A stretch of DNA of 64,000 nt from Neorhizobium sp. UBA3556 (GCA_002376235.1 DFNX01000001.1:248001-312000); one strand, 5' to 3'. Positions 35,612 to 46,095 are shown, counted from the stretch's first letter. A program made the numbers and translations. The notes: generated by a model from the sequence alone, not told the origin.

Positions 35612-36475
35612 ATGTCGCTTCTGCAAATCGATAATCTCACCGTCGAATTCGAAACCTCGACCGGCTGGTTCCGCGCCGTGGACGGCGTCTCGGTTTCCGT
35701 CGACAAGGCCGAAGTGCTCGCCATCGTCGGGGAATCCGGCTCCGGCAAGTCTGTCTCCATGCTGGCCGTGATGGGTCTTTTGCCGGCAACGGCAAAGATC
35801 ACCGCCGACCGCATGCTATTTGAAGGCAAGGATATCCAGAAGCTCAGCCCGGCCGAGCGCCGCAAGCTGATCGGCAAGGATATCGCCATGATCTTCCAGG
35901 AGCCGATCGCCAGCCTCAACCCGTGCTTCACGGTCGGCTTTCAGATCGAGGAAGTCCTGCGCATTCATCTCGGCTTGGGCAGAAAGGAGCGCCGTGCGCG
36001 CGCCATCGAACTGTTCAATCAGGTCGGTCTTCCCAACCCGGAAGAACGCATGAACGCTTATCCCCATCAGATGTCGGGCGGTCAGTGCCAGCGCGTGATG
36101 ATCGCCATCGCCATCGCCTGTAATCCCAAGCTGCTGATCGCCGACGAGCCGACCACTGCGCTCGACGTGACGATCCAGAAGCAGATCCTCGATCTGATCA
36201 TGGACCTGCAGGCTCGCACCGGAATGGGCCTGATCATGATCACCCACGACATGGGCGTGGTGGCCGAAACCGCCGACCGCGTCGTCGTGCAGTACAAGGG
36301 CCGCAAGATGGAGGAAGCCGACGTGCTTTCCCTGTTTGAAAACCCGAAGAGCAATTACACCAAGGCGCTTCTGGCAGCACTGCCCGAAAACGCCACCGGT
36401 GATCGCCTGACCACGGTATCCGCCTTCTTCGACGGCAACCCGGAACCGGCACCTTCCGCAGGAGCATCGGCATGA
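35612..36475 (+). CDS. dppD: dipeptide ABC transporter ATPase DppD
   Basis: A 287-residue ATPase that energises dipeptide uptake. Walker A is GESGSGKS, the Q loop lies in FQEPIASLNP, the signature is MSGGQCQRV (Met instead of the usual Leu, and Cys after GGQ), and Walker B is LLIADEPTTALD. It is shorter than most DppD proteins (about 325): after NYTKALLAALP the C-terminal oligopeptide-transporter extension is mostly missing. The stop overlaps the dppF start as ATGA. Confidence 0.92.
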   Translation: MSLLQIDNLTVEFETSTGWFRAVDGVSVSVDKAEVLAIVGESGSGKSVSMLAVMGLLPATAKITADRMLFEGKDIQKLSPAERRKLIGKDIAMIFQEPIASLNPCFTVGFQIEEVLRIHLGLGRKERRARAIELFNQVGLPNPEERMNAYPHQMSGGQCQRVMIAIAIACNPKLLIADEPTTALDVTIQKQILDLIMDLQARTGMGLIMITHDMGVVAETADRVVVQYKGRKMEEADVLSLFENPKSNYTKALLAALPENATGDRLTTVSAFFDGNPEPAPSAGASA

Positions 36476-37326
36476 GCGAGACAAAGACCACCGACACCAT
36501 GCTCGAAGTTCGCGACATCAAGCGCGACTACGAACTGCCGGGCGGCTTCATGAAGCCGAAAAAGATGCTTCACGCGGTAAAGGGCGTTTCCTTCAAGCTG
36601 GAACGCGGCAAGACGCTGGCAATCGTCGGAGAATCGGGCTGCGGCAAGTCCACGCTTGCCCGCATGATCACCTTCATCGACGAGCCGACATCCGGCGAAC
36701 TGATCATCGACGGCAAGAAGATGGACACCCGCCCGGGCCACCTGACGCCGGAAATGCGCCAGAAAGTGCAGATCATCTTCCAGAATCCTTACGGCTCGCT
36801 CAACCCGCGCCAGAAGATCGGCGACGTTCTCGGCGAACCGCTTGCGATCAACACCGACATGTCGGCCAACGACCGCCGCGACCGCGCCACCGAAATGCTG
36901 ATCAAGGTCGGCCTCGGCCCGGAACACTACAATCGTTACCCGCACATGTTCTCCGGCGGTCAGCGCCAGCGTATCGCCATTGCGCGCGCTCTGATGATGA
37001 ACCCGAAGCTGCTCGTGCTCGACGAACCGGTTTCTGCGCTTGACTTGTCGGTTCAAGCCCAGGTTCTGAACCTGCTTGCCGACCTGCAGGACGAGTTCAA
37101 CCTCACCTACGTCTTCATCAGCCACGACCTCTCGGTCGTTCGCTACATAGCCGACGAGGTGATGGTGATGTATTTCGGCGAAGCGGTTGAATACGGCACG
37201 CGCGACGAGGTGTTTTCCAACCCGAAGCACGAATACACGCAGACGCTGTTCAAGGCGACGCCGAAGGCCGACGTGGACTCCATCCGGGCGCGTATTGCGG
37301 CGAAGAAGGCTGCTTCGGCGGCTTGA
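36472..37326 (+). CDS. dppF: dipeptide ABC transporter ATPase DppF
   Basis: A 284-residue ATPase, partner of DppD. Walker A GESGCGKST, FQNPYGSLNPR after the Q loop, signature FSGGQRQRIAIAR and Walker B LLVLDEPVSALD are intact. PGGFMKPKKMLHAVKGVSF is the usual DppF N-terminus. It also has a short C-terminus ending in an Ala/Lys-rich tail after HEYTQTLFKATP. It is the last gene of dppABCDF, followed by a strong terminator at 37352. Confidence 0.93.
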   Translation: MSETKTTDTMLEVRDIKRDYELPGGFMKPKKMLHAVKGVSFKLERGKTLAIVGESGCGKSTLARMITFIDEPTSGELIIDGKKMDTRPGHLTPEMRQKVQIIFQNPYGSLNPRQKIGDVLGEPLAINTDMSANDRRDRATEMLIKVGLGPEHYNRYPHMFSGGQRQRIAIARALMMNPKLLVLDEPVSALDLSVQAQVLNLLADLQDEFNLTYVFISHDLSVVRYIADEVMVMYFGEAVEYGTRDEVFSNPKHEYTQTLFKATPKADVDSIRARIAAKKAASAA

Positions 37327-37351
37327 GCCCGGCTGCCCACTCTAGACATTG

Positions 37352-37386
37352 GACCGGAGAGAGAAATCTCTCCGGTCTTTTTTATT
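37352..37386 (+). terminator. intrinsic terminator of dppABCDF
   Basis: A perfect 11-bp stem, GACCGGAGAGA (37352-37362) and TCTCTCCGGTC (37367-37377), with a GAAA tetraloop and six T residues. The stop codon of convergent pbpC (37382-37384) falls inside the T tract. Confidence 0.92.
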
Positions 37387-39463
37387 CAACGAACACCCTC
37401 ACCGTCGCAGCCCTGCCGGCTGCATCGATCACCGTCAGCGTCGAAAACCCCGCCCCTTCCGGTTGCCATTCATTCGTCCGCCGGCGGGAGAGAGCATCCA
37501 GCGGCTTGCCGTTGGCGAGCCAGCGGAAAGGCGGACGGCCGCCCTGCAGTTTCAACACGAGCGGCGAAAGTTCGCCCGACGAAGCGCCGAGATCAACCTT
37601 CGCCCCTTCCGGCGGATAGACAATCTGCGGCGCAGTCTCGCGGGATGACGAGCGGATAAGCCCGCTTGCGGTGACCGCAAACCGTCGCTGGGCGATCGGC
37701 AGATCGGATTGCGCCAGCCGCACGGCACCGGTCGGTGCGGCTGGATGCGGCGTGAACGGCACGCCGGAGCGAGAAAACGCCTCGAACAGGATCGGCGCCG
37801 CCGTCTGGTAACCGGCAATGCCCGGCACCGCGCCATTATCCGGCCGTCCGACCCAGACGCCGAGCACATAACGCCCTTCATAACCAACCGACCAGGCATC
37901 GCGATAACCGTAACTTGTGCCGGTCTTGTAGGCGATGCCGAGCTTCCGGCTGCCGGTCGGCGGCAACACGTCGGAGAGAATATCCGTCACATTCCAGATC
38001 GCCTGCCGCTCCAGGAGCATCTCGCTGTCGAGCACTTCCGGCTGTTCGTCGATGCCATTGCCGACGCGCACCGGCTGCCCGCCATTGGCAAGCGCTGCAT
38101 AGGACTGCACCAGATCTTTCAGCGTGACGCCAACCCCGCCAAGCCCGATCGCCAACCCCGGCGCTTCGCTGGGGGGCAGAACGGGGCGCACATCGGCACG
38201 GCGAAAACGGATCATCAACCGTGACGGACCCACCGCATCGAGCAACCTGACCGCAGGCACATTGAGTGACAATTGCAGCGCCTGCCTGACCGTCACATCG
38301 CCCTGATAGGTCATGTCGAAATTTTTAGGCCGGTACCCGAAGAAATCCGCCGGCCGATCCTCGATCATGGTTTCCTGGGAAACCAGCCCCTGCTCGAAAG
38401 CCAGACCATAGATGAACGGCTTCAGCGTCGAGCCCGGCGACCGCAATACGCGCGTCATGTCGATCCAGCCGGAACGCCCCGCATCGAAATAATCGGCCGA
38501 ACCTACTTCAGCGACGATCTCGCCGGTTGTCGCATCCGCCATCACCATGGCAAGCGAAACCTTTGGGGCGAGCTTGGCAGAGGCCTCGCGCGCCACGTCC
38601 TCCAGCTTCCTCTGGATGCCGCGCTTGAGCGTCGTGCGATATTCCTCGGCCTTCGGCTGCTTGCGGATGGCGGCTTCGGCCAGATGCGCGGCTAAGGCTG
38701 GCAATTGCAGCCTTAGCCGCGGCACCGCATCGAGAGAAGCCCGCTCCGCCTCGCCCTCGCCCGTCACCTCGGCCACTGCCGGACGCGTCAGCACCCGTTC
38801 GCGCGCGGCATGAGCCGCCTGCGGATGGCGATCCGGCCGACGGGATTCCGGCGATTGCGGCAGGGCGACGAGAAGAGCCGCTTCCGCCACCGTCAACCGT
38901 TTTGGCTCCTTGCCGAAATAAGCAAGGCTCGCGGCCCTCACCCCTTCCAGATTGCCGCCATAGGGCGCGCGGGTGAGATAGAGTTCAAGGATCGCCGTCT
39001 TGTCCAGGCGACGTTCGATCTGGACGGCGCGTGCAAGCTGCAGGAGCTTTGCCGAGAACGATCGGGTCTCGCGCGGCTCGATCAGCCGCGCCACCTGCAT
39101 GGAAAGCGTCGAGGCACCGGAGACGATCCGGCCATTGGTCAGAAGCTGAAAGGCGGCGCGGCCGATCGCCAGCGGATCGATGCCACCATGCTCGTAGAAC
39201 CGCCGATCCTCGTAGCCGATCAGCATGGCAAGGAAACGCGGATCGACATCCTCGATATCGGTATTTAGCCGCCAGCGCCCTTGCGGCGTCGCAAACGCCC
39301 GCAGCAATTCGCCATCCGCATCCAGCACTTCGCGCGAAGTGACCGTAGCATTCTCAAGCGGTGGCGGATAGGCGCGATCGGCCCAGTCGAGACCGAGGGT
39401 CACCGCTCCCGCCAGCAAGAGGCAGGCACCGAAACCGATCGAGAATTTCCAACGTTTTTTCAT
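37382..39463 (-). CDS. pbpC: penicillin-binding protein 1C
   Basis: A 693-residue class A PBP-like enzyme on the periplasmic face of the inner membrane. After an N-terminal anchor (about 7-25) the GT51 domain has GYEDRRFYEHGGIDPL with catalytic Glu85, and SGASTLSMQ. The transpeptidase domain has SPGSTLKP (Ser345, Lys348), SLN (399-401) and KTGTS (from Lys513). The C-terminus (about 600-690) is a small BiPBP_C domain ending in VRVFVE. Length is normal for PBP1c. It lies 15 bp downstream of the alpha-2-macroglobulin gene on the same strand, the widespread bacterial pairing in which the macroglobulin is thought to shield a wall repaired by PBP1c. Confidence 0.94.
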   Translation of the reverse strand: MKKRWKFSIGFGACLLLAGAVTLGLDWADRAYPPPLENATVTSREVLDADGELLRAFATPQGRWRLNTDIEDVDPRFLAMLIGYEDRRFYEHGGIDPLAIGRAAFQLLTNGRIVSGASTLSMQVARLIEPRETRSFSAKLLQLARAVQIERRLDKTAILELYLTRAPYGGNLEGVRAASLAYFGKEPKRLTVAEAALLVALPQSPESRRPDRHPQAAHAARERVLTRPAVAEVTGEGEAERASLDAVPRLRLQLPALAAHLAEAAIRKQPKAEEYRTTLKRGIQRKLEDVAREASAKLAPKVSLAMVMADATTGEIVAEVGSADYFDAGRSGWIDMTRVLRSPGSTLKPFIYGLAFEQGLVSQETMIEDRPADFFGYRPKNFDMTYQGDVTVRQALQLSLNVPAVRLLDAVGPSRLMIRFRRADVRPVLPPSEAPGLAIGLGGVGVTLKDLVQSYAALANGGQPVRVGNGIDEQPEVLDSEMLLERQAIWNVTDILSDVLPPTGSRKLGIAYKTGTSYGYRDAWSVGYEGRYVLGVWVGRPDNGAVPGIAGYQTAAPILFEAFSRSGVPFTPHPAAPTGAVRLAQSDLPIAQRRFAVTASGLIRSSSRETAPQIVYPPEGAKVDLGASSGELSPLVLKLQGGRPPFRWLANGKPLDALSRRRTNEWQPEGAGFSTLTVIDAAGRAATVRVFVE

Positions 39464-39478
39464 GGTGCTGAACGCCGC

Positions 39479-42400
39479 TTACGGAGCCGCCAGAACCTCC
39501 ATCTTGCCCATCGCCGTCCGGCCCGAAAACTGCGGACGGTACATGTCATCCACCTGTGCGGCCGGATGATCGTAAACGCCCGGCGTCACGGCGCGCACCA
39601 CATAGGCGAGCGTGATCTGCCGGTTGTCACCCTGGGCACGGTTGAAGGCGGCAACGAAGCGGTCGTTGCGGAATTCCGTATGCGCCGCCTGCACTTCCTC
39701 GATCCAGTCAAAATTGGCAAGATTGGCGCTGTTGACGATAGACGGATTGTCGATCTCGAAACCGGCCGGAAGAAGATCGGTAACAACGATGCGCGACGGC
39801 CAGTCATTGGTCTCCGTCACGTTGAGAACAACGACATAACGCTCGTTCTGCTTCGCCTCGCTGACATTCGTTTCCTCGCCTGCCATCGTGTAATAGGTCC
39901 GCGAAATCTCGAACCCGTCACCTCCGGCCGGTAAAGGCATGGCCGGCGCGGCAACCGTGGTAATGGCTGCAGACAAGGCATCGCCACTGTCATTGCGGAT
40001 GGTCAGCGGATGATCGAGCAACACGTCACCTGCCATCTGCGACATCAGCGTGCCGCTATGGGCGGCACCATTGACGTTCAAACGTAGGTTCTCATCGCCA
40101 TTCTGCAGCGCGCGGGCAGCAAGCAGCATCCAGGTCTGTTCCTGGGTGCTGGTGTACTTTTTCTGCGCCCATTCCTTGGCAACGACATCCGCCAAGGCTG
40201 GCACGATCGGCGGCACCGGACGACTTTCCGCTGCAAGCGCCAGAACCGCAGCACCGTCACGCAGCGACGACCCGTAATCGGAGCGGGCGAGGCTTACCTT
40301 GTGCACCTGCGCATTTTCCGACATCTGCAACGCATCGCCAAAGATCGCCTGCGAGCGCTGGCCATCGCCGTAAAGCGAAAGTGCTGCCGCGATATGCGCC
40401 TTCGCCAGCGGCGTCGGGAAATCGGACAGCATCGTATCGGCGTAATAGCGCAGATCGCTGATCGCAGCCTTGCGGTTACGGGCGAGAACATAGAGCGCAT
40501 AGGCGATCTGGTTGCCCTGATCGCGCACGTTCGTCGTGTAGGCGAGCGTGTTCTGCAGGTTTTCCAGCGCCTGCACCAGTGGCCGTTCCGGCACTTCATA
40601 TCCCTGCTCACGGGCCCGCGAGAGGAAATCGCTGACATAGGCATCGAGCCAGAGATCATTGCCCGCGCCATCCGGACCCCAGAGGCCGAAACTGCCGGCG
40701 GACGCCTGGAAGGACAGCACGCGATAGATTGCGTCCTGTACGCGTTTCTTCACCTCCGCATCGTCGGCAAGCCCGTTCTGCACCGCCATCTCGCTCAGGT
40801 AGAGAAGCGGCAAAGCCCGGCTCGTCGTCTGCTCGGCGCAGCCGTAAGGATAACGGTCGAGGCTCATCAGCAGCGCCGGTATATCGAACGCATTGGAACG
40901 GCTGATATTGACGCTGACCGATGCCCCCTGCAGCACGCTGTCGGCAAGCAGGTTGCCATCGACAGTGACACTCGCGCCGGGCTTGAGATCGACCAGCCGC
41001 CGTTCCGTCATCGGCATCGCCGCCGGGCGGACCGGGATGTGGAGCATCTGATCGACGGAGAGGCCGGCACTATTGGCAAGCCTGATCGACAGCGTGCCAT
41101 CGCCCGGCTCGATACCGACCAGCGGCAGGGTGAGGCTGGTCTTGCCACCTGCAGTCAGTTCCACCGGTTTGATCGCACTCTGGCCGACTGCCACCGCATC
41201 GCTGGTTTCTACGGTCAGATCGTAGGTTCCGGCTGGGCCATCGGTATTGGCGATGTCGAGCCTCAGATTGCTGTCGTCGCCGGGTGCCAGAAAGCGCGGC
41301 AGGCTGGACGTGATGACGATCGGATCACGGATGATGACATCCTTCACCCCATGTCCGACACCGGATTTCGACCAGGCGACGGCCATGACCCGCGCCGTGC
41401 CGTTGAACTGCGGGATATCGAAAGAGACGTTCGCCTTGCCTTCACCATCGAGCTTCACCGGACCGGAGAAGAAGGCGACCAGCTTTTCCTTCGGCGGGCT
41501 GGCCTGCAGCGCCATGCTGCCGCCATCGCCACCGGTCCTCAAACGCCCGGTCGCACCCAGCGAACCATCGATCAGCCGGCCATAGATATCGCGGATTTCC
41601 AACCCCAGACGACGCTGGCCGAAATACCAGTCATCGGGTGCCGGCGGTTCATACCGGGTGAGATTGAGAATGCCGACATCGACGGCCGCGATGGTCACAT
41701 AGGCGTCTTCGTTCGCACCCGCACCGGCGACCTGCAGCGAGAGTTCTAGCGGCTGGCGCGGCAGCGTCTTTTCCGGCGCGTCGATTGAAATCGAAAGATC
41801 ACGGGCCCCGGGATCGACCTTCAGCCATGTGATCCCGATCGCCCGCATCGGCATCCGGTTTTCGCGCGCTTCGCCGGGGCGATAAAGGGTTGCGGTCACA
41901 TAGGAACCTGCGCCCCAATCCGCAGTCACCGGAATTTCGACCTCACCGCCATTTTCTGCAATGCTCGCGGTCTCGACCGAGATCAACTCTTCCGAACCGG
42001 CCATCACCATCAGCTCGCCGGCATAACGCGACGAGATTTTCAGCTTGGCGGTATCACCGATCTTGTAGCTCGGCTTGTCGAGCGCCACTTCCAGCGCATC
42101 CGGCGTTTCGGTCGAGCTGGCGGTCACGAACCAGCCGGCGTCAAACTCGACGCTGGAGGCCGGGCCGCCTATATCGGCGGTTTCGACCTCGAGCCGATAA
42201 CGTCCCCACTCGACGGGAACGGAAACGCGCCCGCCATCCGTCGTCACATCAACGGTGCCGTTTGAAACCTGACGCGTGCGAGTGATCGGCTCGTAACGCC
42301 AGGAATTGCCGTCGCGATACCACTGGTAATCCCGCTCGACTTTCACGAGCTTCCACGGCAATCCTTTCAGCGACTGCTTTGCCCCGGCGTCGTTGACAAG

Positions 42401-44932
42401 GATGACGTTGAAATTACCCACCGCACCCTCCGGCAGATCACCGGAAAACTCCGGTTTGATGCCGATCCGCGGGCCGTCAGCCTTCACCGGCAGCGACAGG
42501 TTGCGCTCTATCGCCCTTCCGCCCGTCTCCTGCATGCGCACGACGATATCGGCATTGATCAGTTTTGTCGTCGAAGGCAGTTCCGCCACATCCGCGTCGA
42601 ACGTGGCCTTGCCGTCCTCGTCCGTATCATCCAGCGCATCGAGCGGGATGCGGACTGTTTCGGTCTCTTCCTCGTCGGCAAGGCCGAACTGATAACCGGG
42701 GAAGGCAGCATTTTCTCGTGTTGGCTTGAGTGCAATCTCGCCTTCGAGGCCGAGACCGGCCGCAGGCGCGCCGTAGAGATAACGCCCGTCGATGGAAACC
42801 TTGGCCGGCTCACCGACTACGATCTCCTTGGCTTCGCTCGACATGTCGAATTCGATACGATCCGGCACGAAATCGTCGACCAGGAAAGTCTTTTCACCGA
42901 TCGCCGAACCCTTGGGATCGGTAAACACCTGCATCGTCCAGGTGCCGCGCATCGACGTGTCCTGCAACGGCAGATCGAGCGTATAACCGCCGATATCGCC
43001 GTTCCTCACCATCCGCCGATCTTCCACACCATCGGGGCGCAGGAAAACGAAGGTAAGCGGCAGGTTCTCGATCGCAGTTGCATCGACATTGCGGGCAAGC
43101 GCGCTGGCATGCACCACCTCGCCGGGGCGATAGATACCGCGTTCAGTCCAGGACAGAAGATCGATCGCGCCGGGAGCCGGACGGCCGGTGACGCCACGGT
43201 CGGAGAGATCGAAGCCGGCGCGGGTCATGTCGAGGAAGACATAATCCTTGCCTTCGCTCTGCGCGGAAAGCACCGCCGGCACCATGGCCGCCGTGCCGCG
43301 CATCAGGCCGGCGGTGAAGGTGGCGCGGCCATCCGCATCCGTCTTCGCCGTGCCGAGGATCTCGTTGTTCTTGGCAAGAAGCTGTAGATCGACACCTTCG
43401 ATCGGCTTGGCAGACCCGAGCGCGCGGGCAAACACATGCAGCCCATCGGTGCCGGCATAGGTGGTGAGACCGATATCTGAAACGACGAACCACTGCGTCG
43501 CCTTGTTGTCCCATTCCTGATTGACGGCATTGGCAGCAGATGCCGTCAGCACATAGACGCCGGGCCTGCGTTCCGGCAGCGCCTCATCGACCGGGAAACT
43601 GGTCGTCACATCCTTATTCATATCCTGACCAAGATCGATCGTACCCTGCCAGACCAGTTCGCCGTTTTCCTGCTCGATACGGTCTGCGCTATAGCCGCTC
43701 ATCTGGGTGAGGAACTGCGAATTGGTCAGCAAAGGCGCAATATTGCGGTCGCCGATCCGGTAGAGTTTCAGGTTGGCGCGTTCTGTATTGACCGACACGA
43801 TCGGGATGCCGCGGCGCGCAGTCGACGGCAGCACGAAGCTGTCGCCAGTAAACCGTACCATCGGCGAGCGGTCCTTGACGTAGAGGTCGAGATCCACCTG
43901 CGCCGGCAGCGGCTCGTCGACCGAGGACGGCAGGCCGCGGCGCAACGACAGCTTGTAGCGCTGGCCATGGGTCAGGCCCTCGACACAGACCTGGTTATCC
44001 TTGGCTTCCATCGCCTTCGGCGCCTGCCCGTCAAGCGTGACGAAAGGCGCATAATCGACACCTGCCTTCACCAGCGGTTCGGAAAACTGCACGCAGGCGC
44101 GCGGATTGGCGCTGTCGGCATCGACCGTATTACCGGTCACACGAAAACCTTGACGCTCGCGCAGATCGTTATAGGCGGCCTGGACAGTGCGGGCGCTGGT
44201 GAGCGCGAGGCTCTGTTTATAGGCGGTGAGCGCCTGACGATAGTTATGCTGCTTGGCAAGGGCTGCACCCAGCACGGCAAGCGCATCGGCGCGCGCCTGG
44301 GTGCTGCGGGACAAAAGATAGCCATTGATTGCCGCAAGCGTGCCTTCGCTATCTGCCGAACCATTGTTCTTGGCAATGCCGGCGGCACGCGCAAGTGCGA
44401 TCCACAGGTCGCCGTCATCCGGTGCGAGCGACAGGGCGCCCTTGTAATTATAGATCGCCGTATCGACCCGTCCGGCAAGCAGTTCGGACTGCGCCACGGT
44501 TTTCAAGGTCTCGATGCCATAACCCTGCTGGTTGTCGCCGAGCGTCAAGCCATCCTTCTGCTCGCGCGCCTGTTGAAGCACTTCGTCGGAAAGGAATGTC
44601 AGTCGCGGCGGCGCGCCGATATCCGGCTGGGCAGCCACCTCGACAATCTTGCCGGCAACGGCGCCAGCAAACGTATTGAGCTGGCCGTGATCGGATTTGA
44701 GAAAGCACCACCTGGCTTTGACATTGTATGTGAAGGCGCGGCACTGGTTGTCGCCGATGCAGGCGGTCTCGCACTGGTCCTGGCTGACATTCTTCACGGT
44801 GCGAAGATCGAAGCCAAGATAGTCACCATCCACCGTCGTCTCGATCCGCCGTTCAGCCGCCGCAAGCGGCGAGGCCAGAAGGAAAGACGAGAAAAACAAA
44901 GCTGAAAAGCCGAAGATCGCGCGCCTAGACAT
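39479..44932 (-). CDS. bacterial alpha-2-macroglobulin with PAN and TPR-like N-terminal regions
   Basis: A 1817-residue periplasmic protein. The signal peptide has no lipobox (ASPLAAAERR), unlike the lipoprotein form of E. coli YfhM. Next come a Cys-rich PAN/apple domain (about 25-95: CETACIGDNQCRAFTYN...WCFLKS) and helical TPR-like repeats (about 115-260). A long series of beta-sandwich domains surrounds the bait region. The complement-like domain holds the thioester motif YPYGCAEQTTSRALP, with Cys1365 and Gln1368 forming the reactive bond that traps proteases. The real start is ATG 44930-44932, seven bases after GAGGGGA; an in-frame TTG lies two codons upstream. It is the first gene of an operon with pbpC. 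Confidence 0.94.
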   Translation of the reverse strand: MSRRAIFGFSALFFSSFLLASPLAAAERRIETTVDGDYLGFDLRTVKNVSQDQCETACIGDNQCRAFTYNVKARWCFLKSDHGQLNTFAGAVAGKIVEVAAQPDIGAPPRLTFLSDEVLQQAREQKDGLTLGDNQQGYGIETLKTVAQSELLAGRVDTAIYNYKGALSLAPDDGDLWIALARAAGIAKNNGSADSEGTLAAINGYLLSRSTQARADALAVLGAALAKQHNYRQALTAYKQSLALTSARTVQAAYNDLRERQGFRVTGNTVDADSANPRACVQFSEPLVKAGVDYAPFVTLDGQAPKAMEAKDNQVCVEGLTHGQRYKLSLRRGLPSSVDEPLPAQVDLDLYVKDRSPMVRFTGDSFVLPSTARRGIPIVSVNTERANLKLYRIGDRNIAPLLTNSQFLTQMSGYSADRIEQENGELVWQGTIDLGQDMNKDVTTSFPVDEALPERRPGVYVLTASAANAVNQEWDNKATQWFVVSDIGLTTYAGTDGLHVFARALGSAKPIEGVDLQLLAKNNEILGTAKTDADGRATFTAGLMRGTAAMVPAVLSAQSEGKDYVFLDMTRAGFDLSDRGVTGRPAPGAIDLLSWTERGIYRPGEVVHASALARNVDATAIENLPLTFVFLRPDGVEDRRMVRNGDIGGYTLDLPLQDTSMRGTWTMQVFTDPKGSAIGEKTFLVDDFVPDRIEFDMSSEAKEIVVGEPAKVSIDGRYLYGAPAAGLGLEGEIALKPTRENAAFPGYQFGLADEEETETVRIPLDALDDTDEDGKATFDADVAELPSTTKLINADIVVRMQETGGRAIERNLSLPVKADGPRIGIKPEFSGDLPEGAVGNFNVILVNDAGAKQSLKGLPWKLVKVERDYQWYRDGNSWRYEPITRTRQVSNGTVDVTTDGGRVSVPVEWGRYRLEVETADIGGPASSVEFDAGWFVTASSTETPDALEVALDKPSYKIGDTAKLKISSRYAGELMVMAGSEELISVETASIAENGGEVEIPVTADWGAGSYVTATLYRPGEARENRMPMRAIGITWLKVDPGARDLSISIDAPEKTLPRQPLELSLQVAGAGANEDAYVTIAAVDVGILNLTRYEPPAPDDWYFGQRRLGLEIRDIYGRLIDGSLGATGRLRTGGDGGSMALQASPPKEKLVAFFSGPVKLDGEGKANVSFDIPQFNGTARVMAVAWSKSGVGHGVKDVIIRDPIVITSSLPRFLAPGDDSNLRLDIANTDGPAGTYDLTVETSDAVAVGQSAIKPVELTAGGKTSLTLPLVGIEPGDGTLSIRLANSAGLSVDQMLHIPVRPAAMPMTERRLVDLKPGASVTVDGNLLADSVLQGASVSVNISRSNAFDIPALLMSLDRYPYGCAEQTTSRALPLLYLSEMAVQNGLADDAEVKKRVQDAIYRVLSFQASAGSFGLWGPDGAGNDLWLDAYVSDFLSRAREQGYEVPERPLVQALENLQNTLAYTTNVRDQGNQIAYALYVLARNRKAAISDLRYYADTMLSDFPTPLAKAHIAAALSLYGDGQRSQAIFGDALQMSENAQVHKVSLARSDYGSSLRDGAAVLALAAESRPVPPIVPALADVVAKEWAQKKYTSTQEQTWMLLAARALQNGDENLRLNVNGAAHSGTLMSQMAGDVLLDHPLTIRNDSGDALSAAITTVAAPAMPLPAGGDGFEISRTYYTMAGEETNVSEAKQNERYVVVLNVTETNDWPSRIVVTDLLPAGFEIDNPSIVNSANLANFDWIEEVQAAHTEFRNDRFVAAFNRAQGDNRQITLAYVVRAVTPGVYDHPAAQVDDMYRPQFSGRTAMGKMEVLAAP

Positions 44933-45145
44933 TTGCAAGTCCCCTCGTGGCTGCCGTCGGATGCGCTGTTGTCCAATGTGGGAACCCGCTTGTCAACGAC
45001 GTCATCCGGTTCGTCGAGGGGGAAATCAACCCGAAAGTGACGCTGCGAGAAAACTGCTCTACACAAAGCTGTGCCAGAAATGCCGTCTTGCACACTTAGA
45101 TGACAGTGGCAGGCAGACAGTCTTGTGATGTAGAAGGCAGTCGAT

Positions 45146-46069
45146 ATGGCAATTCTGAACCTATTCAAGAACAGGCGTGCGGACGAGAAGGCGGAGCGGG
45201 CAAGCTTCGGCGCGCTTCTCGACGGCTATTCGATCGAGGTCATGCCGCGCACTGCGGCGAAGATCGAGAATTTCCGCGAGTTCCTGCCGGTAGGAATGCG
45301 CGTTTACATCGCTCATATCGATGGCACGCCGATCGAGGACATGGTTTCGACGGCAAAACGCCTGACCGACGATGGTTACGCGGTGATGCCGCATGTTCCC
45401 GCCCGCCTCATCCGCGACAAGGCAATGCTGGAAGACTGGATCAGCCGTTACGTGAACGAGGCTGGCGTCAGTCAGGCCCTGTTGCTGGCCGGTGGCCTCA
45501 CCTCGCCAAGGGGCGATCTCGAAAGTTCGCTTCAGCTTCTCGAAAGCGGCCTGTTTGACCGTTACGGCTTCAAGCGCCTGCATGTCGCAGGTCATCCCGA
45601 AGGCAACAAGGATATCGACAGGGACGGCACGACGAGGCTCATCGACCGGGCCTTGAAGTTCAAGCAGGCCTATTCGGAAAACACCGATGCCGAGATGGCG
45701 ATCGTCACCCAGTTTGCCTTCGATGCCGGATCGATAACCCGCTGGGCGGAGCGCATTGCCGATGCGGGCGTGACGCTGCCGATCCATCTGGGCGTTGCCG
45801 GCCCGACCAAGCTGCAGACGCTGATCAAGTTCGCCATTTCCTGCGGCGTAGGTCCGTCACTGAGCGTGCTGCAACGGCGCGCCATGGATCTGAGCAAACT
45901 GCTTGTTCCTTACGAGCCGGACGAGTTTCTAAGCGAGATCGCCAATTACAAGGCGACCCGTCCGCAAAGTCTGATCGAGCAGATCCATGTCTTCCCGCTC
46001 GGCGGTATAAGGGCAAGCGCCGACTGGGTGAACGAGCGAAAGCTCAAGAACAGAGTAGCGACACAGTAA
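45146..46069 (+). CDS. methylenetetrahydrofolate reductase-like TIM-barrel protein
   Basis: A 307-residue protein that I place in the MetF/MTHFR superfamily by SIEVMPRTAAKIE near the N-terminus (the beta-1 region with the conserved E/P residues), VYIAHIDGTP, the RLHVAGHPEGN and PEGN...D segments, QFAFDAGSITRW and PIHLGVAGPTKLQTL. MetF reduces methylene-THF with FAD; this protein is more divergent than housekeeping MetF and may serve C1 transfer in methyl-group catabolism. No metH or demethylase gene is next to it. It is monocistronic, divergent from the macroglobulin operon and followed by a terminator. Confidence 0.72.
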   Translation: MAILNLFKNRRADEKAERASFGALLDGYSIEVMPRTAAKIENFREFLPVGMRVYIAHIDGTPIEDMVSTAKRLTDDGYAVMPHVPARLIRDKAMLEDWISRYVNEAGVSQALLLAGGLTSPRGDLESSLQLLESGLFDRYGFKRLHVAGHPEGNKDIDRDGTTRLIDRALKFKQAYSENTDAEMAIVTQFAFDAGSITRWAERIADAGVTLPIHLGVAGPTKLQTLIKFAISCGVGPSLSVLQRRAMDLSKLLVPYEPDEFLSEIANYKATRPQSLIEQIHVFPLGGIRASADWVNERKLKNRVATQ

Positions 46070-46095
46070 TCAGGTCGTGAGCGTGAAAAGGAAAA

